Positions 8,917 to 15,812 of a stretch of DNA of 47,909 bases are shown piece by piece. A program made the translations under genes and the position numbers. Origin of the DNA: Cytophagales bacterium (GTDB lineage: Bacteria; Bacteroidota; Bacteroidia; Cytophagales; Flammeovirgaceae); assembly GCA_025056215.1 (NCBI GenBank), contig JANWWC010000008.1, positions 1 through 47,909 on the forward strand. Direction: 5' to 3'. Below the pieces are notes generated by a model that had not been told where the DNA came from, ran no database searches, and worked only from the letters and a program-made list of their open reading frames with translations. Position 1 is the stretch's first letter. Each line of letters starts with the position of its first letter.

Positions 8917-9480
8917 TCAATGATCTATATCAAAATCTAATCCTAATTTTTCTTTGAATTCGTATAGTAGTGGATATCGAGAAGCTAACAACTCAAAGCG
9001 TTGGCTATCGGTAAGGAGAATAGGGGTTTTAGAAGCAAAATCTTTTATTTCAACTAAAACGGTTTGAAGTTGAATACTATCGTTTTGAAGTTTTTCTCTT
9101 AAAAAAAGCAGAATATCAGGCTTTATTTTATTGAGTAAACTTTCAAAGGCTCTATTAGAAAACTGTAAGATAATGTTAGGAGTTTCTACTCGCAAATTTA
9201 TGAGAGAGTAGAGTGCTTCTAAAGAAGTAGTTTCTTCAGTTGTTGAGTAAGTGCGTTTAAAACTTTCCCATGCTTGAACCACATCATTTTCTGTAAATGA
9301 TTGATTTTTAGTAGTTTTTGTATTAATACCAGAACAAGCTCCAGGAGTTTGTTGTTGTTTTTGTTTCAAAAGGGCTTGTGCTTGAGTAGGTTCTAGTATG
9401 ATTTCAGGAGTGGATTTTAAAATAGAGCTGATGGTTTCCGATTGTGTTTTTTCTGAACTGATAGATAATTTTGAATTTAC
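8917..9480 (-). CDS. dnaX: DnaX tau-specific C-terminal extension (-1 frame)
   Basis: This frame has no stop from the A run at 9481-9490 through 9480 to the stop at 8917, and encodes 187 residues. It is in the -1 frame relative to the dnaX gamma part and has no credible ATG start (only a TTG at 9369 well inside it). It begins with a low-complexity linker, then a helical region from about residue 65 (VVQAWESFKRTY) to the end, which matches the placement and size of the tau domain that binds the polymerase alpha subunit. Slippage on the A run would join it to the 377 upstream residues to give tau of about 564 residues. The alternative is a homopolymer error in the assembly that splits an ordinary full-length dnaX. 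Confidence 0.8.
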   Translation of the reverse strand, partial: VNSKLSISSEKTQSETISSILKSTPEIILEPTQAQALLKQKQQQTPGACSGINTKTTKNQSFTENDVVQAWESFKRTYSTTEETTSLEALYSLINLRVETPNIILQFSNRAFESLLNKIKPDILLFLREKLQNDSIQLQTVLVEIKDFASKTPILLTDSQRFELLASRYPLLYEFKEKLGLDFDIDH

Positions 9481-9491
9481 TTTTTTTTTTC
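9477..9491 (-). promoter_or_regulatory. Slippery A10 sequence for dnaX gamma/tau switching
   Basis: On the minus strand the sequence is G, ten A (9490-9481), G, then TAA. In frame it reads GAA AAA AAA AAG TAA, so it contains the A-AAA-AAG heptamer used for -1 ribosomal frameshifting in E. coli dnaX, with the gamma stop immediately after it. The run is also long enough for RNA polymerase slippage as in Thermus dnaX. I see no strong internal Shine-Dalgarno upstream and no strong hairpin downstream, which favours transcriptional slippage. Confidence 0.7.
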
Positions 9492-10610
9492 AAGCTCTGC
9501 GGCTAATAAAATAGCTTTTTTAATATAAGCCATTTTAAGGAGCATTAGTTCTACATGCAACTTAGGTTGTTTGCTGTTTTTATAAAATAAATCAGCTTGA
9601 TTTCCTATCTGAAGAGCAGTGGCTAAAAAAGCAACTGATGCTTCTTTAGCTTGCTCTAAATATTTTTGAGTGGTTTCTTGAGAGACTTCCAAGAGTTTGA
9701 CTGTTTGCTCATCTTGACAAACAAGTAAATTCCTTAAATGTTCGCATAATCCTACTACGAACAAATGTCCGTCAAATCCTTTTTCTAAAATTTCATTAAA
9801 AATGAGCCAAGCTGTGGCAACATCTTCTTTTAACAACGCATCTGTTACTTGAAAATAGTAGTCGTAGTCTAAAATATGAAGGTTTTCAAGAGTAGCCTGG
9901 TAGGTGATTTTTCTTTCTGGAGAGAAATTCGCAATCATGTCGAACATTGAAAGGGCGTCGCGCATTCCACCATCTGCTTTTTGAGCAATTAAACGAAGCG
10001 CTTCATATTCGGCTTGGATGTTTTCTTTTTGAGCAATAATTCGAAGTTGTTGAGCTATTTCATCGACTTTTATGCGCTTAAAATCAAAAATCTGACAGCG
10101 GGATAAAATAGTGGGCAAAATTTTGTGCTTTTCTGTAGTAGCCAAAATGAAAACTACGTAGGAGGGAGGTTCCTCTAACGTTTTTAAAAAAGCATTGAAA
10201 GCTGCACTTGAAAGCATGTGCACTTCGTCGATAATATAAACTTTTTTTTTGCCAGATTGAGGAGGGTAGCGAACTTGTTCTACTAAGTTGCGAATATCAT
10301 CGACAGAGTTATTAGAAGCAGCATCAATTTCAATGATATTATAAGAAGTATTGTTGTTAAAGCTCACGCAAGAGTCGCATTCATTGCAAGGTTCATAATC
10401 AGGCGTAAGGTTTTGGCAGTTGAGTGCTTTGGCTAGAATGCGTGCACAAGTGGTTTTGCCTACGCCGCGGGGTCCACAAAAAAGAAAAGCTTGGGCTACT
10501 TGTCCGCTTGCAATTGCATTTTTGAGGGTGCTAGTAACGTGCGACTGACCTATTACTAGTCCGAAATTAGAAGGGCGGTATTTGCGAGCTGACACTACAA
10601 ATTTCTCCAT
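9477..10610 (-). CDS. dnaX: DNA polymerase III clamp loader subunit DnaX (gamma form)
   Basis: AAA+ subunit of the replicative clamp loader. The Walker A is GPRGVGKT at 46-53. A zinc site is formed by C65, C75, C78 and C81, the Walker B region is IIDEVHML (126-133), and the sensor 1/SRC region is ATTEKHKILPTILSRC (157-172). The zero-frame product ends after 377 residues with E-K-K-K and a TAA directly behind a run of ten A, giving a gamma-like protein with domains I-III but no tau extension. The downstream -1 frame is open for 187 more residues. The start ATG at 10610 gives the normal N-terminus (SARKYRPSNF). Confidence 0.95.
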   Translation of the reverse strand: MEKFVVSARKYRPSNFGLVIGQSHVTSTLKNAIASGQVAQAFLFCGPRGVGKTTCARILAKALNCQNLTPDYEPCNECDSCVSFNNNTSYNIIEIDAASNNSVDDIRNLVEQVRYPPQSGKKKVYIIDEVHMLSSAAFNAFLKTLEEPPSYVVFILATTEKHKILPTILSRCQIFDFKRIKVDEIAQQLRIIAQKENIQAEYEALRLIAQKADGGMRDALSMFDMIANFSPERKITYQATLENLHILDYDYYFQVTDALLKEDVATAWLIFNEILEKGFDGHLFVVGLCEHLRNLLVCQDEQTVKLLEVSQETTQKYLEQAKEASVAFLATALQIGNQADLFYKNSKQPKLHVELMLLKMAYIKKAILLAAELEKKK

Positions 10611-10674
10611 TTCATGAAAATTTTCGTGAAGTAACTAAAAATTACCGTTTTGCATCAATTTCATACGTAAAAAC

Positions 10675-11550
10675 TTATGAATGTCTCATAAACGGATTTT
10701 CATCGTTGAGTTGGAGGGCTAGTTCTAAGTGCTTGATATCAAAAAGAGCGCCGAGTTCAATGTATTTCATTAGGTTAAATCGTCTGAATAAATAGTAAAA
10801 TTTCGGATAACCTATGCCTGGCAAAATGACATGGTATAACAACATTGCTAATTCATTGGTCGTAAGTTGGGAAGATAAAATATTAGCGTACATTTGTTTG
10901 TCTTCTGCTACGATTAAATCAGATGTGTAAATAAATCTATAGATGTGGTACAAATTTCGATAGTAATGACTAAGAGAATCTTGGTAATTTTCTTGGTAGA
11001 TTTTTCGGATAGCTTTAATGAGCATTTCTAAATCATCATTATTATCAATAGAGTTAGCATTTACTTCATCTTTGAGTTGCAAGTAAAATTGTTTGCAATC
11101 TTGTTTAAATTTGAAAAACACGTCTCTTCCTTCGTGAATAATTTTGGGGTTGTTTGTTAATTCTTCTTCATATTTTAAGTTATTGACAATCTGATGATGC
11201 AAGCTTACCAACTGGAAGAAAGTATTTTCAAATCGTTGCCTTTTAAGATTTTTATTTTGTTTTTTAAATTCTTTGTGATTAAGAGCAATTTGGTCTCTTT
11301 GCATGCGAATTTCACGCCGTTGCAATACAATCGAATATCCAATTCCTGCAAACGTAAGGCCCGAAAATAGAGAATTGACAGTTCCGAACATATCTCCGAA
11401 TTCGCCTGCATTGTCAGGAAGGTTATAATAAGTCATTAGAAAAGCCCATGAAAGAAGCCACATGCCTATTACTACTAATAAAAACCAAAACAACAAATAG
11501 GGCTTATCTTGAACTTCAGAAACTGTTGCTTTTTTATTCTTCTTTGCCAT
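10675..11550 (-). CDS. Putative phage abortive infection protein (AbiC-like)
   Basis: A 291-residue membrane protein resembling the putative AbiC family (putAbiC) annotated as abortive-infection phage resistance. There are two membrane helices (about 17-39 and 57-77), with the conserved FGDMFGTVNSLFSG (51-64) between and into the second. A short coiled coil (78-105) leads into RFENTFFQLVSLHH (106-119) and a helical cytoplasmic domain with YYRNLYHIYRFI and YANILSSQLTTNELAML. It sits alone between a secreted-protein gene (22 bp upstream) and dnaX (64 bp downstream), with no other defence gene nearby. The family name rests on similarity to an Abi protein; anti-phage activity here is inferred. 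Confidence 0.75.
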   Translation of the reverse strand: MAKKNKKATVSEVQDKPYLLFWFLLVVIGMWLLSWAFLMTYYNLPDNAGEFGDMFGTVNSLFSGLTFAGIGYSIVLQRREIRMQRDQIALNHKEFKKQNKNLKRQRFENTFFQLVSLHHQIVNNLKYEEELTNNPKIIHEGRDVFFKFKQDCKQFYLQLKDEVNANSIDNNDDLEMLIKAIRKIYQENYQDSLSHYYRNLYHIYRFIYTSDLIVAEDKQMYANILSSQLTTNELAMLLYHVILPGIGYPKFYYLFRRFNLMKYIELGALFDIKHLELALQLNDENPFMRHS

Positions 11551-11572
11551 GTTGGCTTTTCATGGGTGGATT

Positions 11573-12088
11573 TTAATGTTTTTCTTTCAGTTCGCGAAGT
11601 TTCTTTTCATGCTCTTGCACCCATCGATGCTTATCATAGTTGCCATTAGGATATTTTTCTTGATAGTAATGATAAATTCCGCCATATTTTTTAAATTCTT
11701 CATTAAAATAATCTTCAATCATTACAAAGTTTTGCGCAATATTATTGACCAACGATTGAAAATAACGCTCTGAAGCAGAATTTTGAGAGGTAGCGCTTCC
11801 TTGTCGCAGCTGTTGGAGTTTGAGTTGCGCTTCTTCTGCCTCTAAAATTTCTTCTTGATGAAAAATTCCTTTCCAACGCTCGATATAAGCCAATTGTTCC
11901 TTTGTAAGGTTGAAAACATCTGTTGCAAAGTATTGAGCCCACAGTTTATCATTATGATAGTCTTGTCGGATTTTTGCCCACATTTCTGGCTTTTTTAGTA
12001 CATCCGACTTATCCATATTAAGGGTTTGCGCCCAAACAAATTGCTTTATGTAACAAGCAATAATTAACAACGTGAAATACTTCATCAT
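11573..12088 (-). CDS. Secreted hypothetical protein
   Basis: I do not recognise the family. From the ATG at 12088 the protein has 171 residues with a clear signal peptide (MMKYFTLLIIACYIKQFVWA, cleavage likely before QTLNM). The mature part is helical and charged, rich in K, E, Q and Y, with WAKIRQDYHNDKLWAQYFAT early and a lysine/glutamate-rich tail. The frame is open further upstream to 12151, but those extra residues would place the signal peptide internally, so the internal double-ATG start is preferred. It is followed after 22 bp by the AbiC-like gene and may be co-transcribed with it. Confidence 0.6.
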   Translation of the reverse strand: MMKYFTLLIIACYIKQFVWAQTLNMDKSDVLKKPEMWAKIRQDYHNDKLWAQYFATDVFNLTKEQLAYIERWKGIFHQEEILEAEEAQLKLQQLRQGSATSQNSASERYFQSLVNNIAQNFVMIEDYFNEEFKKYGGIYHYYQEKYPNGNYDKHRWVQEHEKKLRELKEKH

Positions 12089-12157
12089 TGCTGGAAAGGA
12101 TTTTTCTGCATAAAAACTTCCCAATAATAAATGGAAAGTAAAAAAGATCAAAAATAC

Positions 12158-12559
12158 TTAGGCCATTCTTTCTCGTTTGGCTTCTATAGAATGCATAGTA
12201 TGAGGAACTACGCGCAAACGTTCTTTGCTAATCAATTTTCCAGTGTCTACGCAAATTCCGTATGTTCCGTTTTTTATTCTAATAAGAGCATGCTCTAATT
12301 GAGTAACGTACTTTTGAGTGCGTGCTGCCATTTGGTTGAGGTACTCTTTTTCGAACGAAGAAGCTCCGTCTTCCATGGTTGAAAAGTTACCATCATGGTT
12401 TCCTGTTTCCATAGAAGTTTTTATAATGGCATCTTTAAGTTGGGCGAGTTCTGCTTTTGCTTTTGCTAATTTATCTTTTATAATAGCTTCAAACTCGTTT
12501 AATTCTTCGCGAGAGTAACGGAGTTGTTTAGTAGTATTGTTAGAAGAGATAGTATTCAT
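12158..12559 (-). CDS. DksA/TraR family protein without zinc-finger cysteines
   Basis: A 133-residue protein with an N-terminal coiled coil (about 16-95) and a C-terminal DksA-type globule ending GICVDTGKLISKERLRVVP (101-119). DksA binds in the RNA polymerase secondary channel and works with ppGpp. Here only one cysteine (C103) remains of the C4 zinc finger; the second position is T106 and the other pair is missing, as is common in Bacteroidetes members. A role as a transcription cofactor is likely but unproved. It is divergent from the ParA gene, with a 172-bp gap between them. Confidence 0.8.
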   Translation of the reverse strand: MNTISSNNTTKQLRYSREELNEFEAIIKDKLAKAKAELAQLKDAIIKTSMETGNHDGNFSTMEDGASSFEKEYLNQMAARTQKYVTQLEHALIRIKNGTYGICVDTGKLISKERLRVVPHTMHSIEAKRERMA

Positions 12560-12731
12560 ACGCTGAGAGGTTTATTTGCCAAAATTTCATATTCTTTTGG
12601 TTGCATAATACGAAAAAAAATCGTGAAAGTTGTAGTACTTCGAAATTTTATAATTTTATTAACATTTATTTGATAAAATAATCGATATCGTTACTTTTTT
12701 ATGATGTTTTTGTAAAGTTTTATCAAGTTTG

Positions 12732-13496
12732 ATGTCTTTTATGCAAACGATTGCTATTGTGAATCATAAAGGAGGTACTGGTAAAACTACTACTACAGTG
12801 AATTTAGCAGTAGCTCTGGCGCAGAATAATCTAAGTGTTATTGCGATTGATTTAGACCCGCAAGGGAGTTTATCGTATTATCTTCAAGCTGTTCAGCCTT
12901 ATACGATTTCTGAAGCCCTCACAGGAGAAGTTCCTTTAACAAAAATTGTAGTAAATAGGGAAGGAGTAGATATTTTACCCGCTAATCAAAGATTAGCAGA
13001 TATTGAATTGGCAATGGTAAACATTCCACAACGAGAATACTTGATAAAGCAACTTTTTGAGCGAATCATTGGATACGATTTTTTATTAGTAGATTGTTCT
13101 CCGTCACTTTCTCTTCTTACGGTCAACGCTCTGACAGCAGTAAAAAAAGTAATTATTCCGATGCAGTTGGAAGTATTGAGCTTGCAGGGCCTTTCTCTCA
13201 TTCTTGACACTGTTTTTGGTATCAAAGAGCAGTTAAATCCTAACTTACAAATTTTAGGTATTCTTCCTGTTATGCTCGACAAGCGCAAAAAAGTGACCTC
13301 TGAAATTTTAGAATACCTCAAAACTAACATCGGACTTCCTCTTTTTTCACCTATTCACACTGATGTAAAAGCAATTGAAGCTCCTTCCTTCGGAAAGAGC
13401 ATCTTATCTTATGCACCTTCCTCAATTAGTGCGCAAGACTATCGCAGAGTAGCTCAAGAATTACTTCAAAGCTGTGAATATCATAATAACTCTTAA
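12732..13496 (+). CDS. ParA/Soj family ATPase (orphan)
   Basis: Deviant Walker-A ATPase of the ParA/MinD superfamily: K13-G-G-T-G-K18-T-T, then DLDPQGS (40-46) and LLVDCSPSL with Walker B Asp120. At 254 residues it is the size of chromosomal Soj-type proteins that bind DNA non-specifically and segregate cargo. Two ATG starts are possible, 12732 and 12741; the later one would give MQTIAIVNHKGG, nearer the usual ParA N-terminus. No ParB gene or parS-like repeat was seen next to it, so it may position another cargo or act with a ParB encoded elsewhere. Its 3' end overlaps the convergent OmpA-type gene by 4 bp. Confidence 0.9.
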   Translation: MSFMQTIAIVNHKGGTGKTTTTVNLAVALAQNNLSVIAIDLDPQGSLSYYLQAVQPYTISEALTGEVPLTKIVVNREGVDILPANQRLADIELAMVNIPQREYLIKQLFERIIGYDFLLVDCSPSLSLLTVNALTAVKKVIIPMQLEVLSLQGLSLILDTVFGIKEQLNPNLQILGILPVMLDKRKKVTSEILEYLKTNIGLPLFSPIHTDVKAIEAPSFGKSILSYAPSSISAQDYRRVAQELLQSCEYHNNS

Positions 13497-14398
13497 TCTT
13501 GTGGGACGTTATTAGGGTTTAACAGTTCATAAAATTGGTTGAGTTGTGGAAGCAAGATGATTCTTGTGCGTCTGTTGAGAGCTTTCCCTTCTTCAGTTGT
13601 ATTTGGAGCAATAGGTAAATATTCTCCTCTACCCGCGGCAATCAAACGAGAAGGAGTTACTTTATAGTCATTTTGTAAAACTTTTACTACAGCAACAGAG
13701 CGCTTTACGCTTAAATCCCAATTATCTTCTGTTGTAGAGCGAATCGGAGTGTTATCTGTATGACCTTCTACCATCACTTCAATGTCGGGCCTTGATTCTA
13801 TGATTTTAGCAATTTTGCCTAATACTTCTTTGGCACGAGGTGTGAGAGTTGCACTTCCTGTTTGATATAACATTTTATCGGATAGATTAATGTACACGAC
13901 TGTTTTATCTACTTTTACATCTACATCTTTATCTTCAATACCATCTTTTAAAACACTTGTAAGGTTGATAGCAAGTGCCAAATTGATAGAATCGGCTTTG
14001 CTTTTAGCTGCTTGTAAGTACTTGATATAGTTATCTTTCTTTTCGAGTTGAGCTAACGTTTCGCGAATGTTTTCATTAGCTGATTTGGAGAGAACCGTTA
14101 GGTTATCTACTTGAGCAACTTGCTTATCGCGTTGAGCTTGACAATCAGCCAATTGCTTTCGCAAATCAGCAATCTGCTCTTGACGAACCTGTTCAGTACT
14201 TGTGGTTACTTTAATGTCTCCGCGCAGTTTTTCAGCTTCTTTTTCAGCTGTCAGAAGCTGAGCAGATAATTCGTTATTGCGTTTCTGGCTTTCTTCGTAT
14301 TTTTTTTGAAGTTCGGCGTATTGCTTCTGACTTACGCAAGAAACAAAAAAAAGCCCTATTGCTGAATATAAGCTTACTTCAAGTAATTGCTTTCTCAT
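13493..14398 (-). CDS. OmpA-family peptidoglycan-binding lipoprotein
   Basis: A 301-residue envelope protein. The N-terminus is a lipoprotein signal with FFVSC, so Cys21 would be lipidated. Residues 24-135 form a long coiled coil. Residues 168-285 are an OmpA C-terminal domain, with YQTGSATLTPRA, EGHTDN (211-216), DLSVKRSVAVV and NRRTRI (275-280), the residues that grip diaminopimelate in peptidoglycan. It probably ties the outer membrane to the cell wall. The 13 bp to the upstream membrane protein gene suggests one operon. No beta barrel is present, so it is not a porin. Confidence 0.9.
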   Translation of the reverse strand: MRKQLLEVSLYSAIGLFFVSCVSQKQYAELQKKYEESQKRNNELSAQLLTAEKEAEKLRGDIKVTTSTEQVRQEQIADLRKQLADCQAQRDKQVAQVDNLTVLSKSANENIRETLAQLEKKDNYIKYLQAAKSKADSINLALAINLTSVLKDGIEDKDVDVKVDKTVVYINLSDKMLYQTGSATLTPRAKEVLGKIAKIIESRPDIEVMVEGHTDNTPIRSTTEDNWDLSVKRSVAVVKVLQNDYKVTPSRLIAAGRGEYLPIAPNTTEEGKALNRRTRIILLPQLNQFYELLNPNNVPQD

Positions 14399-14410
14399 AG
14401 ATTGTTTGTA

Positions 14411-15748
14411 TTAGAATGCAGAAGATTGTTTTTGTAACTTTATGTGCCACAAAATTGCTAAACCCATTCCAAAAAATGGCAAGATTGGAATTTTAAATCT
14501 TGTGAGTGCTCCGAAGTTATAAGCACTAATACCTACAGCGAATCCTAAAATGAGAACATAAATCAAACAAAGCTGCATTTCAGGATTATCCCAAATGGTT
14601 TGTAAAGTAGTTTTAATGCCGATTTTTAAAAACAAATAAATTACTAAGATTTGAAAGAATAATCCTTCTAATGCACTCATGAGCATTACCCAATTTTTAG
14701 CCTCCCACAAATAAGGACGAAATAATGTAACATTAATGGCAGCAGGAATAGCTTTGAGCATTCCTAAGGGTGTAAATTCAATTTCTCCAAGAGAATAACG
14801 AGAGTTATTTCCTAAAATCTTTTCGCGTCCGTGATCTCCTTGAAACGCTTGTATTTTATGTTCAATTTTATCGATCGAACTATACTTTGAAGTACTTGCT
14901 GCAAGAGTGGTGACTAAATAGGTGCCTCCTACCAAGGAAACAATCACAATGACTGGCACAGCCAAAATTTTAATGAGAGGATTAGTAATATTATCTTTCG
15001 TTGATGAATAATACCAAAAAGCGAGTGCTGGTATGAAAGTAATGATAACATATCCCTTTAAATGAATAATCAAATAAGCACTTATAATCATTATCCAGAC
15101 TGAAGTATTTACTTTTCTTTTATAATAAAGAACATTCAGACTTGCATAACAAAATAGTGCAATGCAAGTAAGCGTTACTGTGTCTTTTAGAATACCGGAG
15201 CCCCAAAAAACTGCTGAAGGCATGTAAAAGCACGCATAAGCAAATATTTTGTACAATTTTGGGTAAATTCCTGTAAATGCTTGATATAACTTCCACAATC
15301 CTAAAAAACTCGTAAAAGAAAGTAAAAAAGTAGTGCCTAAATAGCTTCCCATTCCTAAGAGCCTAAAAATAGCTAAGATGCGATTCATTACCCATTCTTC
15401 TCCGTTAAAGTTGTAATACCGAAAATGATATCCTAAGTTGAGCAGTTTTGAGATAAAAATAGGGTCAGAAGTAGAGCCAGGGAGATAAAGTTGAAAAGCT
15501 AATGCTGGATAATCGAACATCATTTTGTTGATATTGGTAGCATCTAGAAAATAGCCAAAAGTATCTCCGCTACCGTAATAGAATTGATATATAAGAGCAA
15601 ATGCTAATCCTCCCAACATTTTGATATGGAGACACTTGTAGTAATATGGTTCTATAACAGGATTAGTAAGCCGGTTCTTAAGGATATAAGCTATCATGTA
15701 CACAACGATAGCATACAAAGGTCCTGCTACAATATCCAAATATTTCAT
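14411..15748 (-). CDS. Polytopic membrane protein, unknown
   Basis: I do not recognise the family with confidence. From the ATG at 15748 it has 445 residues with about ten hydrophobic segments and a large extracytoplasmic loop (around 290-340, SKYSSIDKIEHKIQAFQG...). Conserved-looking motifs are YYGSGDTFGYFLDA early and GSGILKDTVTL in the middle. The topology resembles polysaccharide-related membrane enzymes, and a glycosyltransferase or polymerase role is possible but unproved. The frame stays open to 15916, but that stretch overlaps the start of tex on the other strand and lacks membrane-protein character, so the later start is used. It precedes the OmpA-type lipoprotein gene by 12 bp. Confidence 0.65.
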   Translation of the reverse strand: MKYLDIVAGPLYAIVVYMIAYILKNRLTNPVIEPYYYKCLHIKMLGGLAFALIYQFYYGSGDTFGYFLDATNINKMMFDYPALAFQLYLPGSTSDPIFISKLLNLGYHFRYYNFNGEEWVMNRILAIFRLLGMGSYLGTTFLLSFTSFLGLWKLYQAFTGIYPKLYKIFAYACFYMPSAVFWGSGILKDTVTLTCIALFCYASLNVLYYKRKVNTSVWIMIISAYLIIHLKGYVIITFIPALAFWYYSSTKDNITNPLIKILAVPVIVIVSLVGGTYLVTTLAASTSKYSSIDKIEHKIQAFQGDHGREKILGNNSRYSLGEIEFTPLGMLKAIPAAINVTLFRPYLWEAKNWVMLMSALEGLFFQILVIYLFLKIGIKTTLQTIWDNPEMQLCLIYVLILGFAVGISAYNFGALTRFKIPILPFFGMGLAILWHIKLQKQSSAF

Positions 15749-15812
15749 GGACTTTAAAGATTTAGATATATTTTTACTTTCTTCGCAACTAACCTTACGC
15801 AAAAATAAAAAA

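Noticed and set aside
9369-9369. Independent small gene starting at a TTG inside the tau extension
   Set aside because: The frame is open all the way back to the A run of dnaX, and its content is that of a tau C-terminus, so a separate start is unnecessary.
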